The notes: generated by a model from the sequence alone, not told the origin. 16,009 bases of DNA from Nitrospinota bacterium (GCA_003696125.1 RFHZ01000100.1:1-16009), one strand, 5' to 3'. Shown: positions 1-8,054, counted from the stretch's first letter. Numbers and translations are program-made.

Positions 1-359
1 AAGAACGCGTTGTCTTTGGCCGGCCGATCGGCCAGAACCAGGGGATACAGTTCCCCCTGGCCGATTCCTTTGCCAAGCTGGAGGCGGCCGCCTTGATGGT
101 CTATAAGGCGGCCTGGCTGTACGACAGGGGAGAGCCCTGTGGTCGCGAGGCCAACATCGCCAAGTACCTGGCGGCCGAAGCGGCTTTTGAAGCGGTAGAC
201 CGGGCTCTACAGACCTTTGGAGGCTTTGGGTACGCCAGGGAATTCGATGTGGAGCGGCTCTGGCGGGAGGTGCGTCTCTATAAGATCGCGCCGGTGTCTC
301 AGCAGATGGCGCTCAACTATATCGGGGAGCATGTCCTCGGGCTCCCCAAATCGTACTGA
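1..359 (+). CDS. acyl-CoA dehydrogenase, C-terminal end (5' truncated by window edge)
   Basis: The reading frame is open from base 3 and ends with TGA at 357-359, leaving about 118 residues. It is the C-terminal all-helical domain of an FAD-dependent acyl-CoA dehydrogenase, which oxidises acyl-CoA thioesters to trans-2-enoyl-CoA. The fragment begins in the family segment RVVFGRPIGQNQGIQFPLAD, then shows the FAD-contacting QTFGGFGYAREF stretch and ends in HVLGLPKSY. The short- and medium-chain enzymes carry their catalytic glutamate in a Y-E-G-T motif; here the equivalent position reads Y-K-I-A (Lys codon at 282-284). A subgroup with I-A-P in this place is known, so the base may lie upstream or the substrate class may differ. 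Its stop is only two bases from the converging stop of the K+ channel gene. The acyl substrate cannot be told. Confidence 0.92.
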   Translation, partial: ERVVFGRPIGQNQGIQFPLADSFAKLEAAALMVYKAAWLYDRGEPCGREANIAKYLAAEAAFEAVDRALQTFGGFGYAREFDVERLWREVRLYKIAPVSQQMALNYIGEHVLGLPKSY

Positions 360-361
360 GG

Positions 362-1366
362 TTACGGGGTGCCCTGGCAGAGCCGTTCGAGCTGGCGGAG
401 GCTTTGGGTATCTCCCATGGTGATCAGCCGGTCTCCTGCCTCGATGAGTGTGTCCGAGGCCGGGTTGAAGATCATGGCGCCCGAAGACTTCTGGATGGCG
501 ATGATGATGAGGCCGAGCTTTTGCCGGATCCCGGATTCGCGCAGGATGGTGCCGACCAGTTGGGAGTGGGGCCCGACTTCTAGCTCCTCCATAAGCAGCT
601 CGACCCCTCGGGTCTGGCTGGCGATCTCGATGAAATCGACGACCGCCGGCTTGAGGATCGCCTGGGCCATGCGCATCCCACCGATACGGTAAGGGGAGAC
701 CACCCTGTTGGCTCCAGCACGCTGGAGCTTGCGCTCTGTGGCCTCGTTCTCGGCACGGGCCACAATGTAAAGAGAGGGATTCATCCCGCGCGCACTCATG
801 GTGATGAAGACGTTATCCGCATCCGAGGCGACAGAGCTGACCAGTCCCTTGGCCCGTTCGATACCGGCCTGCAGCAAGACATCATCATCGGTGGCATCTC
901 CCCGCACGTAGAGAAAGTGCTCCTCCTCGATCTCCTGGATCAGCTCCGCGTTCCGCTCCACCACCACAAAGGGGAGGCCCTGGGCGTGGAGTTCACGGCA
1001 GACGAAACTCCCCATCCGTCCAAAGCCACAGACGATGAAATGATCTTTCAGGGTTGCAATTTCCCTTTCCAACTTTCGTCTTCCCAGCAGGCTGCGAAGC
1101 TGTCCTTCCACCATCGACTGGGTCAGGGTCCCGATGGTATAGCCGACGATACCGACACCGGCAACGATCAGGCCCATGGTAAAGAGCCGGCTGGAGGGAG
1201 AAAGGGGATGCACCTCTCCATAGCCTACCGTGGTCAGGGTGATGATGGTCATGTAGAGAGAATCGACCAGAGACCATCCTTCCAGCAAGGCGTACCCGGC
1301 GGTACCGACAAGGAGAACACCACAGAGGGCCAAGAGCGCAAAGCGCAGGTGCGTTGTCGCCTCCAC
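362..1366 (-). CDS. two-helix potassium channel with cytoplasmic RCK/TrkA domain
   Basis: A 334-residue inner-membrane K+ channel subunit of the MthK/Kch type, expected to work as a tetramer with a gating ring. Helix 1 is about residues 8-27, the selectivity filter TVGYG is at 46-50 after a pore helix, and helix 2 is about 61-84. A TrkA-N (RCK) Rossmann domain follows, with GFGRMG at 114-119 and an acidic residue after the second strand (VVVER), suiting an NAD-type or other nucleotide ligand. A TrkA-C domain occupies about 245-330. The start is GTG at 1366: an in-frame TAA lies four codons upstream, and the first helix needs this start. The nearest purine-rich AAGGGG lies rather far upstream. 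It is the last gene of the minus-strand block, 80 bases after the HEAT gene. The gating ligand is not predictable from sequence. Confidence 0.9.
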   Translation of the reverse strand: MEATTHLRFALLALCGVLLVGTAGYALLEGWSLVDSLYMTIITLTTVGYGEVHPLSPSSRLFTMGLIVAGVGIVGYTIGTLTQSMVEGQLRSLLGRRKLEREIATLKDHFIVCGFGRMGSFVCRELHAQGLPFVVVERNAELIQEIEEEHFLYVRGDATDDDVLLQAGIERAKGLVSSVASDADNVFITMSARGMNPSLYIVARAENEATERKLQRAGANRVVSPYRIGGMRMAQAILKPAVVDFIEIASQTRGVELLMEELEVGPHSQLVGTILRESGIRQKLGLIIIAIQKSSGAMIFNPASDTLIEAGDRLITMGDTQSLRQLERLCQGTP

Positions 1367-1446
1367 CCGGTTCTTTTACCCCTTCTTTCGTTTGCTCAGA
1401 TTCCTGCTCGCCTCACCCGGTGACATACCCTGCCCGGTGAGTCTGC

Positions 1447-2508
1447 TCAGGGCTCCTCTTCCTCATCCTCCGGCTCATCCCCCTCGCCGAAATCGTCGTC
1501 AAAACCCTCCAGAAATCGGCGGTCAAATTCTTCTCCAAAGCGGTCCCAGGCCTGTTCTGGAGGAGCCCCTTCTCCAGAGTCCTCTGCTTCCAGCTCTTCA
1601 GCCTCTAATTCCATATCAGCGAAGAGGTCAGAGGAGAACCCAGGCCAGTCTGCCGGCAAGTCCTCATCGAATTCTTCTCCCGCTTCCAGCCGGTTTCCCA
1701 GGGTCATGAGGGAAAGCTCTTCGATGGCCTCCTGTGCCATGGTGCGAATCTCCTCATCCTGATCCTGCGTGCAGAGGTAGAGGGTCTGGAGGGCCGACGA
1801 GGTACCCAGTTTGCCCAGGGCCCAGATCGCTTCCAGGCGGATATCTTTATCCGTATGGAAGCAGAATTCTTTCAAGAGGGGGAACGCTTCCTGTATCTGG
1901 GCTTCCCCACAGGCGGAAATCGCTTCTAGCAGGAGGGATTTGTTCTGTTCGCGCAGGGAGGAAAGGAGATAGGAGACCCAGCGCTCATTGCCATTGCGTC
2001 CCATGGCAAAGATGGCACTCTGTCGCATCGCCTCTTCTGGCGAGAAGTAAGCATTTTCGATCAGGTTCAGCACCCGGGGGTTATCGTAGACAAAGCCGAG
2101 GGATTCGATGGCAAAGCGGCGGACCGTTACACTCTCGCTTTCATTCTCAGCAATGCGGAGCAGCTCTTCGATCAGGTGTTCGGTTAAGGTCGGATCAAAC
2201 TCCTCTAATACCCACCCTTCGTAGATATAGCGTCCCAAAACAGAGGCCGCCTTTCCCCGCACCTCGTCGTCCGGATCGGTTTTGCACAGGTGGAGCAGGA
2301 TCTCGAGGTACTCCTCTTCCGGGTAATACCACATGGCTCCCACCGCTGTTTTGCGGATTTCCGGGTCCGGATGCTGCATGAAACCGAGGTAAAGAGGGGC
2401 ATGGTTCTCAGAGAGATTTTCCTCTTCCAGGGAAGCCAGCTCGCGTACCCTGGCCCGCTGCTCGTGAAGAGGAAGCCCGTTGAATTCTCTCCAAAAGTTT
2501 TCCAGCAT
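1447..2508 (-). CDS. HEAT-repeat protein with long acidic C-terminal tail
   Basis: A 353-residue protein built from helical HEAT-type repeats over about residues 30-268, with recurring patterns such as HPDPEIRKTAVGAM, DPDDEVRGKAASVLG, DKDIRLEAIWALGKLG and DEEIRTMAQEAIEEL. The last 85 residues or so are strikingly acidic and probably disordered, ending DEPEDEEEEP. HEAT solenoids usually serve as protein-binding scaffolds; the partner here is unknown and no enzymatic motif is visible. The frame stays open to a TTG at 2580, but ATG at 2508 is the better start because AGGTGA sits four bases upstream and the repeat fold begins after it. It lies 147 bases downstream of the small charged-protein gene and 80 upstream of the channel gene, so co-transcription with polA is possible but not proven. 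Confidence 0.8.
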   Translation of the reverse strand: MLENFWREFNGLPLHEQRARVRELASLEEENLSENHAPLYLGFMQHPDPEIRKTAVGAMWYYPEEEYLEILLHLCKTDPDDEVRGKAASVLGRYIYEGWVLEEFDPTLTEHLIEELLRIAENESESVTVRRFAIESLGFVYDNPRVLNLIENAYFSPEEAMRQSAIFAMGRNGNERWVSYLLSSLREQNKSLLLEAISACGEAQIQEAFPLLKEFCFHTDKDIRLEAIWALGKLGTSSALQTLYLCTQDQDEEIRTMAQEAIEELSLMTLGNRLEAGEEFDEDLPADWPGFSSDLFADMELEAEELEAEDSGEGAPPEQAWDRFGEEFDRRFLEGFDDDFGEGDEPEDEEEEP

Positions 2509-2512
2509 ATCG

Positions 2513-2518
2513 TCACCT
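2513..2518 (-). promoter_or_regulatory. Shine-Dalgarno deciding the HEAT-protein start
   Basis: On the minus strand AGGTGA lies four bases before ATG at 2508-2506. The alternative TTG start at 2580 would add 24 residues of no obvious fold and is less likely. Confidence 0.7.
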
Positions 2519-2655
2519 GCCCATGTTGAGCTGATAATTGCCTGGACATCAACGCTAATCTTAAAGAATTTATCCTCCAACCTGCTCTTCCTTCTCCAGT
2601 TGGTCAGCAGGCATCAGCCGTAACGCAACAACGGCGTGAGGCCAGATACCCTGAC

Positions 2656-2958
2656 CTAAAAAAAGAAGCCCCGTTCTCGCTGGCGCTCCTCGCGGCGTCT
2701 TTCACTTTCATCGCGGCGATCGAGCTTCTCTTGCAATTCTTGTAGCCACTGTTCAATCTTTTTGATGTTGCGTGCTTTTACCTGTTCTTCAAAGTCTGAA
2801 TGCCTGACAAAACGCAGCGCCTCCTCATGCAAAATATTATACGCCTTTTGTAGATTGCCCTGTACTTCCTGTTTGCTGGCCTTGACATAATATTCTGTGA
2901 GTTTGGCATCCCGGAAAAAATGTTTCACCTTTCGATAGACGATCCAGAAAACTTCCAT
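2656..2958 (-). CDS. small charged helical protein, unknown function
   Basis: A 100-residue protein that I do not recognise. It has an aromatic/basic N-terminus (MEVFWIVYRKVKHFF), a central predicted helical hairpin resembling a single TPR-like or MIT-like unit (ASKQEVQGNLQKAYNILHEE), then a helix likely to form a coiled coil (IEQWLQELQEKLDRR). It ends in an alternating Arg/Glu run and FFF. No signal peptide or clear membrane helix is seen. ATG at 2958 follows a purine-rich AAGGTAGGG. The gene begins only 30 bases after the polA stop, so it is very probably co-transcribed with polA; whether it works with the polymerase is open. The amino-acid pattern argues for a real gene, but function is unknown. 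Confidence 0.7.
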   Translation of the reverse strand: MEVFWIVYRKVKHFFRDAKLTEYYVKASKQEVQGNLQKAYNILHEEALRFVRHSDFEEQVKARNIKKIEQWLQELQEKLDRRDESERRREERQRERGFFF

Positions 2959-2988
2959 ACGCCCTACCTTTGTGCTGAAGAAACCTGC

Positions 2989-5715
2989 TTAATGCGCTTC
3001 CAACCAGTTTTGCCCGATGCCGATATCGACCTTAATCGGCACACGCAGTTGAATGGCCCCTTCCATCGCCTCTTTGATCAGCTTTATCGCCTTGTCCTTT
3101 TCCCGCTGGGGGAGTTCAAATACCAGCTCATCGTGCACCTGCAGGAGCATCCTGGTCGCCATCTTCTCCTCCTGCAGGGCCCGGTGGATGGTGATCATGG
3201 CCACCTTGATCAGGTCAGCCGCCGTCCCCTGAATCGGGGTGTTGATGGCCACCTTTTCTGCCGTGTTGCGCACCCGGGGATCTTCACTCTGCAACTCCGG
3301 CAGATAGCGCCGACGGTTTAAGAGGGTGGTGACATACCCGCGCTCGCGCGCCTGCTCTATGGTGCTGTTGATATAGCGGTATACGCCAGGGTAGTGCTCA
3401 AAATAGGCGGCGATAAAGCGCTCGGCCTCGGCCACACTGATCCCGACTTCGCGGGCCAGTCGCTGGGCACCCATCCCGTAGATGATCCCGAAGTTGATCG
3501 CTTTGGCCCGGTTGCGTTGTTCGTCGGTGACCGCCTCTGGAGCGATCCCCAGGATCCGGGCCGCCGTCTGGCGATGGATGTCTTCTCCCTGCTGGAAAGC
3601 TTCCATCAGGTTCTGATCCTGGGAGAGATGGGCCAGGATGCGGAGTTCGATCTGGGAGTAATCGGCCGAGAGGAGGCAGTGGTCCGGGGCACGGGGAATA
3701 AACGCCTTGCGGATTTCCCGTCCCAGTTCTGTCCGGATCGGGATGTTTTGCAGATTGGGGTTACTGCTCGAAAGCCGACCCGTGGCGGTGACCGTCTGGT
3801 TGAACGACGTGTGCACACGGCCGGTAAAGGGATTGACCAGCTTGGGTAAGGCATCGATATAGGTCGACTTCAGCTTGACAATCTGGCGGTAATCGAGGAT
3901 TTTCTGCACCAGGGGATGGGATTTGAACTGCTCGAGCACCTGCACATCGGTGGCATAACCGGTCTTGGTCTTCCTGATCTTCTTGATTCCCAGGTCCTTG
4001 TGAATCTCGAGCTTCTCAAAGAGGATCTTGCCCAACTGCTGGGTCGAGTTGATGTTGAACGTCTCACCGGCCAGGGCATAGATCTCCTGCTGCAACTCTT
4101 CCAGACGCTGGGCCAGGGTCTGCGACATCCTCTTCAGCAAGGGGAGATCGAGCAGGACCCCGGTCTTTTCCATATCGGCCAGGACACTGATCAGCGGGAT
4201 TTCCACCTGCTGGAAGAGATCAAAGGTCCCGGTCTCCCGCAGTTTGGGTTCGAGCACCTGTCGCAACCGCAGCGTGATATCCGCATCCTCACAGGCATAG
4301 CGGCTGATCTCTGCCAGGGGGACCTCACGCATGTTTTTCTGCTTCTTCCCGGAACCGATCAGAGCCGTGATCGGGGTCTTCTGGTAGTTGAGGTATTCGA
4401 GACTCAACGCATCGAGGTTGTGTTGCCGCCTGGAGGGATTCAGCACATAGGAGGCGACCATGGTATCAAAGTCGATCCCCTGCACCGGGATATCGTAGCG
4501 GGAAAGAGCCAGGATGTCGTACTTGATGTTCTGGCCGCATTTCCGAATTCTCGGATCGGCCAGGATCGGCCGCAGGCGCTGCAGGATATCGGATGGCATT
4601 CCAGCCCCCTCCGTTGCGGGAGACGGCAGGAGGGTCTGTTCTGGAAAGACGAGCGGCACGTAGTATGCCTCGTGGGGAGCAAAGGCAAAGGCGATACCGA
4701 TGATCTCCGCCTGCAGCGGGTCGATATGCGTGGTTTCCAGGTCAAAGACAAAGCTAGAAGCATGCGAAAGACGGGCCAGGAGTTCTTCCCAGGCCCGGGC
4801 ATCCGTGACCGTATGGTAGCGGACCGTTTCCTGCGGGGAAGAAGGAGCCAGTTCTCCCAGGAGGCTGGCAAATTCGAGTTGCTGGAAGAGGGTACGTAAC
4901 CGTTCCGTGTCCGCTTTCCCGACCCGCAGTTGTTCCAGATCGATGGACAGGGGGACATCGGTATGGATGGTGACCAGCTCTTTGGAGAGGAGCGCTTGCT
5001 GGCCATAGGCCAGGAGGTTTTCCCGGATACGCTTCTGGGAGATTTCCCCGGCGTGGGCCAGCACGGCCTCGACCGTTCCGTACCTCTGGATCAGCTTTAC
5101 CGCCGTCTTCTCCCCGATCTGGGGTATTCCGGGGACATTATCCGACTTATCCCCCATGAGAGCCAGCACCTCTACCACCTGCTCCGGTGGGACCCCCAGT
5201 TTTTGCCTGACCCTCTCGGGGTCAAGGATCTCACGCTCTTCCCCCTCCTTGCGCAGGCTATAGATCTTTATCCGCTCCGAAACCAACTGCATGAAATCTT
5301 TGTCTCCGGTAACCAGCCAGACATCTATGCCTTGCGCTGCCGCCTGTTTGGCCAGGGTGCCCATGACGTCATCCGCTTCGTACCCGGGAATCTCCACGAT
5401 GGGGATCTGCAGGGCGGCGATGATCTCTTTGATGCGGGGGAGTTGGGGGAGCATCTCATCCGGCATCTTCTCCCGCGTGGCTTTGTACTCGGCGTACTTT
5501 TCGTGGCGGAAGGTCGGCTCCGGTGTATCAAAGATCACGGCCAGGAAGGTGGGCTGCTCCTCCTGTAACAGTTGGAGCAGGGAGACGGTAAACCCGTATA
5601 CGGCGCTGGTATTCTCTCCACGCGAGGTATAGAGGGGATTACGAATAAAGGCGAAGTAGGAGCGATACGCTAACGCCGAGCCATCGATTAAAAAGAGTCG
5701 TTCCGGTGTACCCAT
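2989..5715 (-). CDS. polA: DNA polymerase I
   Basis: A full-length 908-residue family A DNA polymerase, used for Okazaki fragment maturation and excision-repair synthesis. The N-terminal 5'-3' exonuclease (flap) domain covers about residues 1-265 (FLIDGSALAYRSYFAF, YEADDVMGTLA, GDKSDNVPGIPQIGEKTA). The 3'-5' proofreading domain appears active: Exo I FDLETT near 322, Exo II GQNIKYD and Exo III Y-A-C-E-D are all present, unlike in Taq-type enzymes. The polymerase domain has motif A (ADYSQIELR, about 683), motif B (RNRAKAINFGIIYG, about 732) and motif C (VHDELVFE, about 858). ATG at 5715 gives the usual N-terminus, though the ribosome site is weak (AGGAACGG some distance upstream). A small charged-protein gene follows after 30 bases. 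Confidence 0.98.
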   Translation of the reverse strand: MGTPERLFLIDGSALAYRSYFAFIRNPLYTSRGENTSAVYGFTVSLLQLLQEEQPTFLAVIFDTPEPTFRHEKYAEYKATREKMPDEMLPQLPRIKEIIAALQIPIVEIPGYEADDVMGTLAKQAAAQGIDVWLVTGDKDFMQLVSERIKIYSLRKEGEEREILDPERVRQKLGVPPEQVVEVLALMGDKSDNVPGIPQIGEKTAVKLIQRYGTVEAVLAHAGEISQKRIRENLLAYGQQALLSKELVTIHTDVPLSIDLEQLRVGKADTERLRTLFQQLEFASLLGELAPSSPQETVRYHTVTDARAWEELLARLSHASSFVFDLETTHIDPLQAEIIGIAFAFAPHEAYYVPLVFPEQTLLPSPATEGAGMPSDILQRLRPILADPRIRKCGQNIKYDILALSRYDIPVQGIDFDTMVASYVLNPSRRQHNLDALSLEYLNYQKTPITALIGSGKKQKNMREVPLAEISRYACEDADITLRLRQVLEPKLRETGTFDLFQQVEIPLISVLADMEKTGVLLDLPLLKRMSQTLAQRLEELQQEIYALAGETFNINSTQQLGKILFEKLEIHKDLGIKKIRKTKTGYATDVQVLEQFKSHPLVQKILDYRQIVKLKSTYIDALPKLVNPFTGRVHTSFNQTVTATGRLSSSNPNLQNIPIRTELGREIRKAFIPRAPDHCLLSADYSQIELRILAHLSQDQNLMEAFQQGEDIHRQTAARILGIAPEAVTDEQRNRAKAINFGIIYGMGAQRLAREVGISVAEAERFIAAYFEHYPGVYRYINSTIEQARERGYVTTLLNRRRYLPELQSEDPRVRNTAEKVAINTPIQGTAADLIKVAMITIHRALQEEKMATRMLLQVHDELVFELPQREKDKAIKLIKEAMEGAIQLRVPIKVDIGIGQNWLEAH

Positions 5716-5733
5716 GGTTTTTTATCCGTTCCT

Positions 5734-5780
5734 GGGGAGGAGAGGAGATACTCTCCTCAGTCAGCTCCTCCTCTCCCCCC
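5734..5780 (-). repeat. complementary purine/pyrimidine tracts in the polA leader
   Basis: Just upstream of polA a perfect 7-bp inverted repeat, GAGGAGA/TCTCCTC with a 3-base loop, spans 5742-5758. A second purine tract (minus-strand GGGGGGAGAGGAGGAG at 5765-5780) can pair imperfectly, about 6+6 bp around a 2-base bulge, with the pyrimidine tract at 5734-5748. The minus-strand RNA could therefore form either of two alternative stems near the start codon. There is no T-run after the stem, so it is not a typical intrinsic terminator. Confidence 0.45.
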
Positions 5781-5803
5781 AAACCTGCATCCACGATAGT
5801 ACC

Positions 5804-5833
5804 AATATACACCAAAGCCCTGGCGAAAGTAAA
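5804..5833 (-). promoter_or_regulatory. candidate sigma-70 promoter for polA
   Basis: On the minus strand TTTACT (5833-5828), an 18-base spacer and TATATT (5809-5804) form a plausible -35/-10 pair. Predicted transcription begins near 5797, giving a leader of about 80 bases that would contain the purine/pyrimidine repeats. Pattern match only. Confidence 0.4.
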
Positions 5834-5874
5834 GAGAGAAAAGCGCATGGATCGCAGAGAAGAGGAGGCAGGGG

Positions 5875-6885
5875 TTAGGAGGTAATGAGCCGTTGCTGCA
5901 CCTCTTCCAGGACCCGTGCCATGACGATGGCCAGTTTTCCTTGCTGGCGACACCCGGCCGCTTTCTTGTGTCCCCCTCCCCCAAACTGCTTGGCAATCGC
6001 CTGCACGTCAAAGGGGCCTCGAGAACGCAGGCTGATCCGGATCTTTTCCGGCTCGTATTCCTGGAAGAGCATGCCGACTTCCACACCGGTAATGGAGATC
6101 GTGTAATCGACAAACCCTTCTGTATCTGCATCGCGGAACTCGGGACGGTTTAAGGTCGCGTGGTCCAGGTACATCACCGCCACTTTTCCCCCGTAGTGCA
6201 TCTCCAGTTGTTGCAGGGCGACACCCAGCAGCTTCAGGGTGGCAAAGGAGTGATCGTAGAAGAGGCGCTCGGCCACCATCTGGACATCGAGATCGCTCTG
6301 CTGCAAAAGCTCGGCACAGAGTCGCAAGGTCTTGCTGGTCACCCGCGAGTAGCGGAAACGACCGGTATCAAACACGATGCCGGTGTAGATCTGCGTGGCC
6401 AGAGCCGTGTCCAGCGGAAGCCGGAAGGCTTTACACAGGGAGTAGAGGACTTCGGTAGAGGCGCTGGCCTGGGGATCGACGAGGTTGAAGCGGCCAAAGC
6501 GGGCATTGCCCGGATGGTGGTCGATATTGATGATGCTGACCTGCGAGGGAAGCAGGGTCTTCACCTTCCCGATCCGATCCAGCTCCGGGCAATCGAGCAC
6601 CACCAGGACCTCTGGAGTAAACGTGAGGGGGTTACCGTTTAGGGACTGAATGGTAGAGAAATCGACCAGGAAGTTGAGGCGGGTTGAGGGGGTGCCATCG
6701 ACCAGGATACCGTAGCGTTTGCCCAGGAATTGCGCAATCTTCCCAAAGGCGAGCATGGCGGCTATCCCATCTCCATCCGGATTGACATGAGAGGTGATCA
6801 GGAGGTTATCCGCCCCCGCCTCCTGCAAAAAGGTGACGATTTCTCTTTCTATGGCGGACAGTGATCTGCTACTGGAAGCATCCAT
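5875..6885 (-). CDS. DHH/DHHA1 phosphoesterase, NrnA-type oligoribonuclease/pAp phosphatase
   Basis: A 336-residue DHH-family phosphoesterase. NrnA-type enzymes degrade short RNA oligomers and dephosphorylate 3'-phosphoadenosine 5'-phosphate; some relatives act on cyclic dinucleotides. All metal motifs are present: NPDGD (Asp 37 and 39), VVLDCPE (Asp 98), IDHHPGN (122-124) and GIVFDTGRF (Asp 173). The C-terminal DHHA1 domain carries the substrate-binding GGGGHKKAAG at about 302-311. No extra CBS, PAS or membrane domain is fused, which favours NrnA over GdpP or tRNA nucleotidyltransferase-linked forms. The start is ATG at 6885, with AGAAGGAAG five bases upstream, rather than an in-frame GTG at 6921. 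It lies 159 bases upstream of polA and 100 downstream of the radical SAM gene. The exact substrate cannot be fixed from sequence. Confidence 0.9.
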   Translation of the reverse strand: MDASSSRSLSAIEREIVTFLQEAGADNLLITSHVNPDGDGIAAMLAFGKIAQFLGKRYGILVDGTPSTRLNFLVDFSTIQSLNGNPLTFTPEVLVVLDCPELDRIGKVKTLLPSQVSIINIDHHPGNARFGRFNLVDPQASASTEVLYSLCKAFRLPLDTALATQIYTGIVFDTGRFRYSRVTSKTLRLCAELLQQSDLDVQMVAERLFYDHSFATLKLLGVALQQLEMHYGGKVAVMYLDHATLNRPEFRDADTEGFVDYTISITGVEVGMLFQEYEPEKIRISLRSRGPFDVQAIAKQFGGGGHKKAAGCRQQGKLAIVMARVLEEVQQRLITS

Positions 6886-6937
6886 GTATTCTTCCTTCTG
6901 TCTATACTCTACGATACGCACCTCGCTCTATACCGCA

Positions 6938-6966
6938 TTCCTAGCAGAAAAGCCTCCAGAAGTCAA
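6938..6966 (-). promoter_or_regulatory. candidate promoter for the DHH phosphoesterase
   Basis: Minus-strand TTGACT (6966-6961) is a strong -35 match. After 17 bases comes TAGGAA (6943-6938), a poor -10. It lies in the 100-base gap upstream of the gene. Weak support. Confidence 0.25.
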
Positions 6967-6985
6967 CTCTAATCTCGATCCTTTG

Positions 6986-8050
6986 CTATTTTCCGGCCTC
7001 CCATTCTGCTCTGAGTCCCACAGCCTCCCAGATGTCTGGCGGCTCCATGCTCAGATAGAGTGGAGTGTGAGGACTCACCTCCCTGATCCAGCCGATCAGT
7101 TTCCGGTAGATGTGCAGGCGCAGGGGACGGAAGTAGCGGTACTTCCCATCGGCACTCGGTACAAATTCCCCGGTCCAGATCCGGCTCTTGGGAAAGCGTT
7201 CCCGCATGATCTGGCCCAGTTCCGGCATGTAGCGCAGGAGGCCGATCCCACAGGAGCTGATCAGGGAGGGATCGAGAGAGCGGAAGAGCTCACAGATCAT
7301 GGCCTGGTAGTCCTCTTCCCACTGGGGATAATAGACGACCGGGTCCAGGCGGATACCGATCGGATAGCCGGCCTGCTGGCAGGCACGAGCGGCGGCAAGG
7401 CGCTGCTGGAGGGAAGCGGTCCCATGCTCGCAAAAGCGGATCACCGGATCAGGGTTGAAGGTCCAGGCCAGGATGGTCCGGCCATGGTGAGGAAGGGAGA
7501 GGAGATGCTCGATCTGGTTGCTCTTGGTGCGCAACTCCAGGGTGGCACGGGACAGGGTGGCAAAAAGGGGGATGATAAAGGTGGAGAAGCCGGTGAGATG
7601 ATCGAGGGCCAGGTTATCGACGAGTTCACCTCCGTGGAAATAGCACTCATCCTCTGGAAAGGCGGCCAGCACCTCCTGGATAGCGGTGCGAAGGCCTTCC
7701 CGATCGACGAAGATGACCGGAACAGCATGGTCATGGTAAGATTGCAGATAGCAGTATTGACAGTCAAAGATGCAGTTGTGCTCGTGGGCCAGGTAGAAAT
7801 CGCGCTGGTGACGCCGTCGTTTCTCCCGGTTCACCGGTTTCACCCAGGCCCCACGCTTTGCTGCCAGGGCCAGGGCGCGTTTTTCCTGCCGGAAGCGGCT
7901 CTTCACGTTGCCGGCACCTGTGGGCAGGTGGTGATAGTCATCCACCAGGAGCACCGGCGTGGTGGGGAAGCGGGAGCAGATGTGGTGGGTCAGGGGCATC
8001 TGCTCTACACCACGTTCAACATAAATGACCCGGGGAGCAAAGTGATACAC
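6986..8050 (-). CDS. spore photoproduct lyase-like radical SAM protein
   Basis: A 354-residue radical SAM protein of the SPL family. The iron-sulfur cysteines are C93, C97 and C100 in CIFDCQYCYLQ, the C-x3-C-x2-C-Y-L pattern typical of SPL proteins. N-terminal family features (PRVIYVERGV, then a central YHHLPTG/FRQEKRALALA stretch) and C-terminal SPL-like segments (ILAWTFNPD, GYPIGIRLDPVVYY) support full-length membership. At the place of the hydrogen-donor cysteine of true spore photoproduct lyase (Cys141 in Bacillus subtilis) it has Glu142 in FHGGELVDNLALD, so dipyrimidine repair is doubtful. The start is GTG at 8050: AAGGGAG lies seven bases upstream, and the open frame further up overlaps the ParB-like gene and reads as an Arg/Ser-rich shadow. 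Only four bases separate it from the ParB-like stop, so the pair is translationally coupled. Confidence 0.87.
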   Translation of the reverse strand: MYHFAPRVIYVERGVEQMPLTHHICSRFPTTPVLLVDDYHHLPTGAGNVKSRFRQEKRALALAAKRGAWVKPVNREKRRRHQRDFYLAHEHNCIFDCQYCYLQSYHDHAVPVIFVDREGLRTAIQEVLAAFPEDECYFHGGELVDNLALDHLTGFSTFIIPLFATLSRATLELRTKSNQIEHLLSLPHHGRTILAWTFNPDPVIRFCEHGTASLQQRLAAARACQQAGYPIGIRLDPVVYYPQWEEDYQAMICELFRSLDPSLISSCGIGLLRYMPELGQIMRERFPKSRIWTGEFVPSADGKYRYFRPLRLHIYRKLIGWIREVSPHTPLYLSMEPPDIWEAVGLRAEWEAGK

Positions 8051-8054
8051 GCGA

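Noticed and set aside
917-1423. Long plus-strand open frame of 168 codons
   Set aside because: It runs antisense to the K+ channel gene, has no family resemblance, and the opposite strand encodes clear channel and RCK motifs.
2509-2580. Upstream TTG start for the HEAT protein
   Set aside because: ATG at 2508 has AGGTGA at ideal spacing; the extension adds no recognisable fold.
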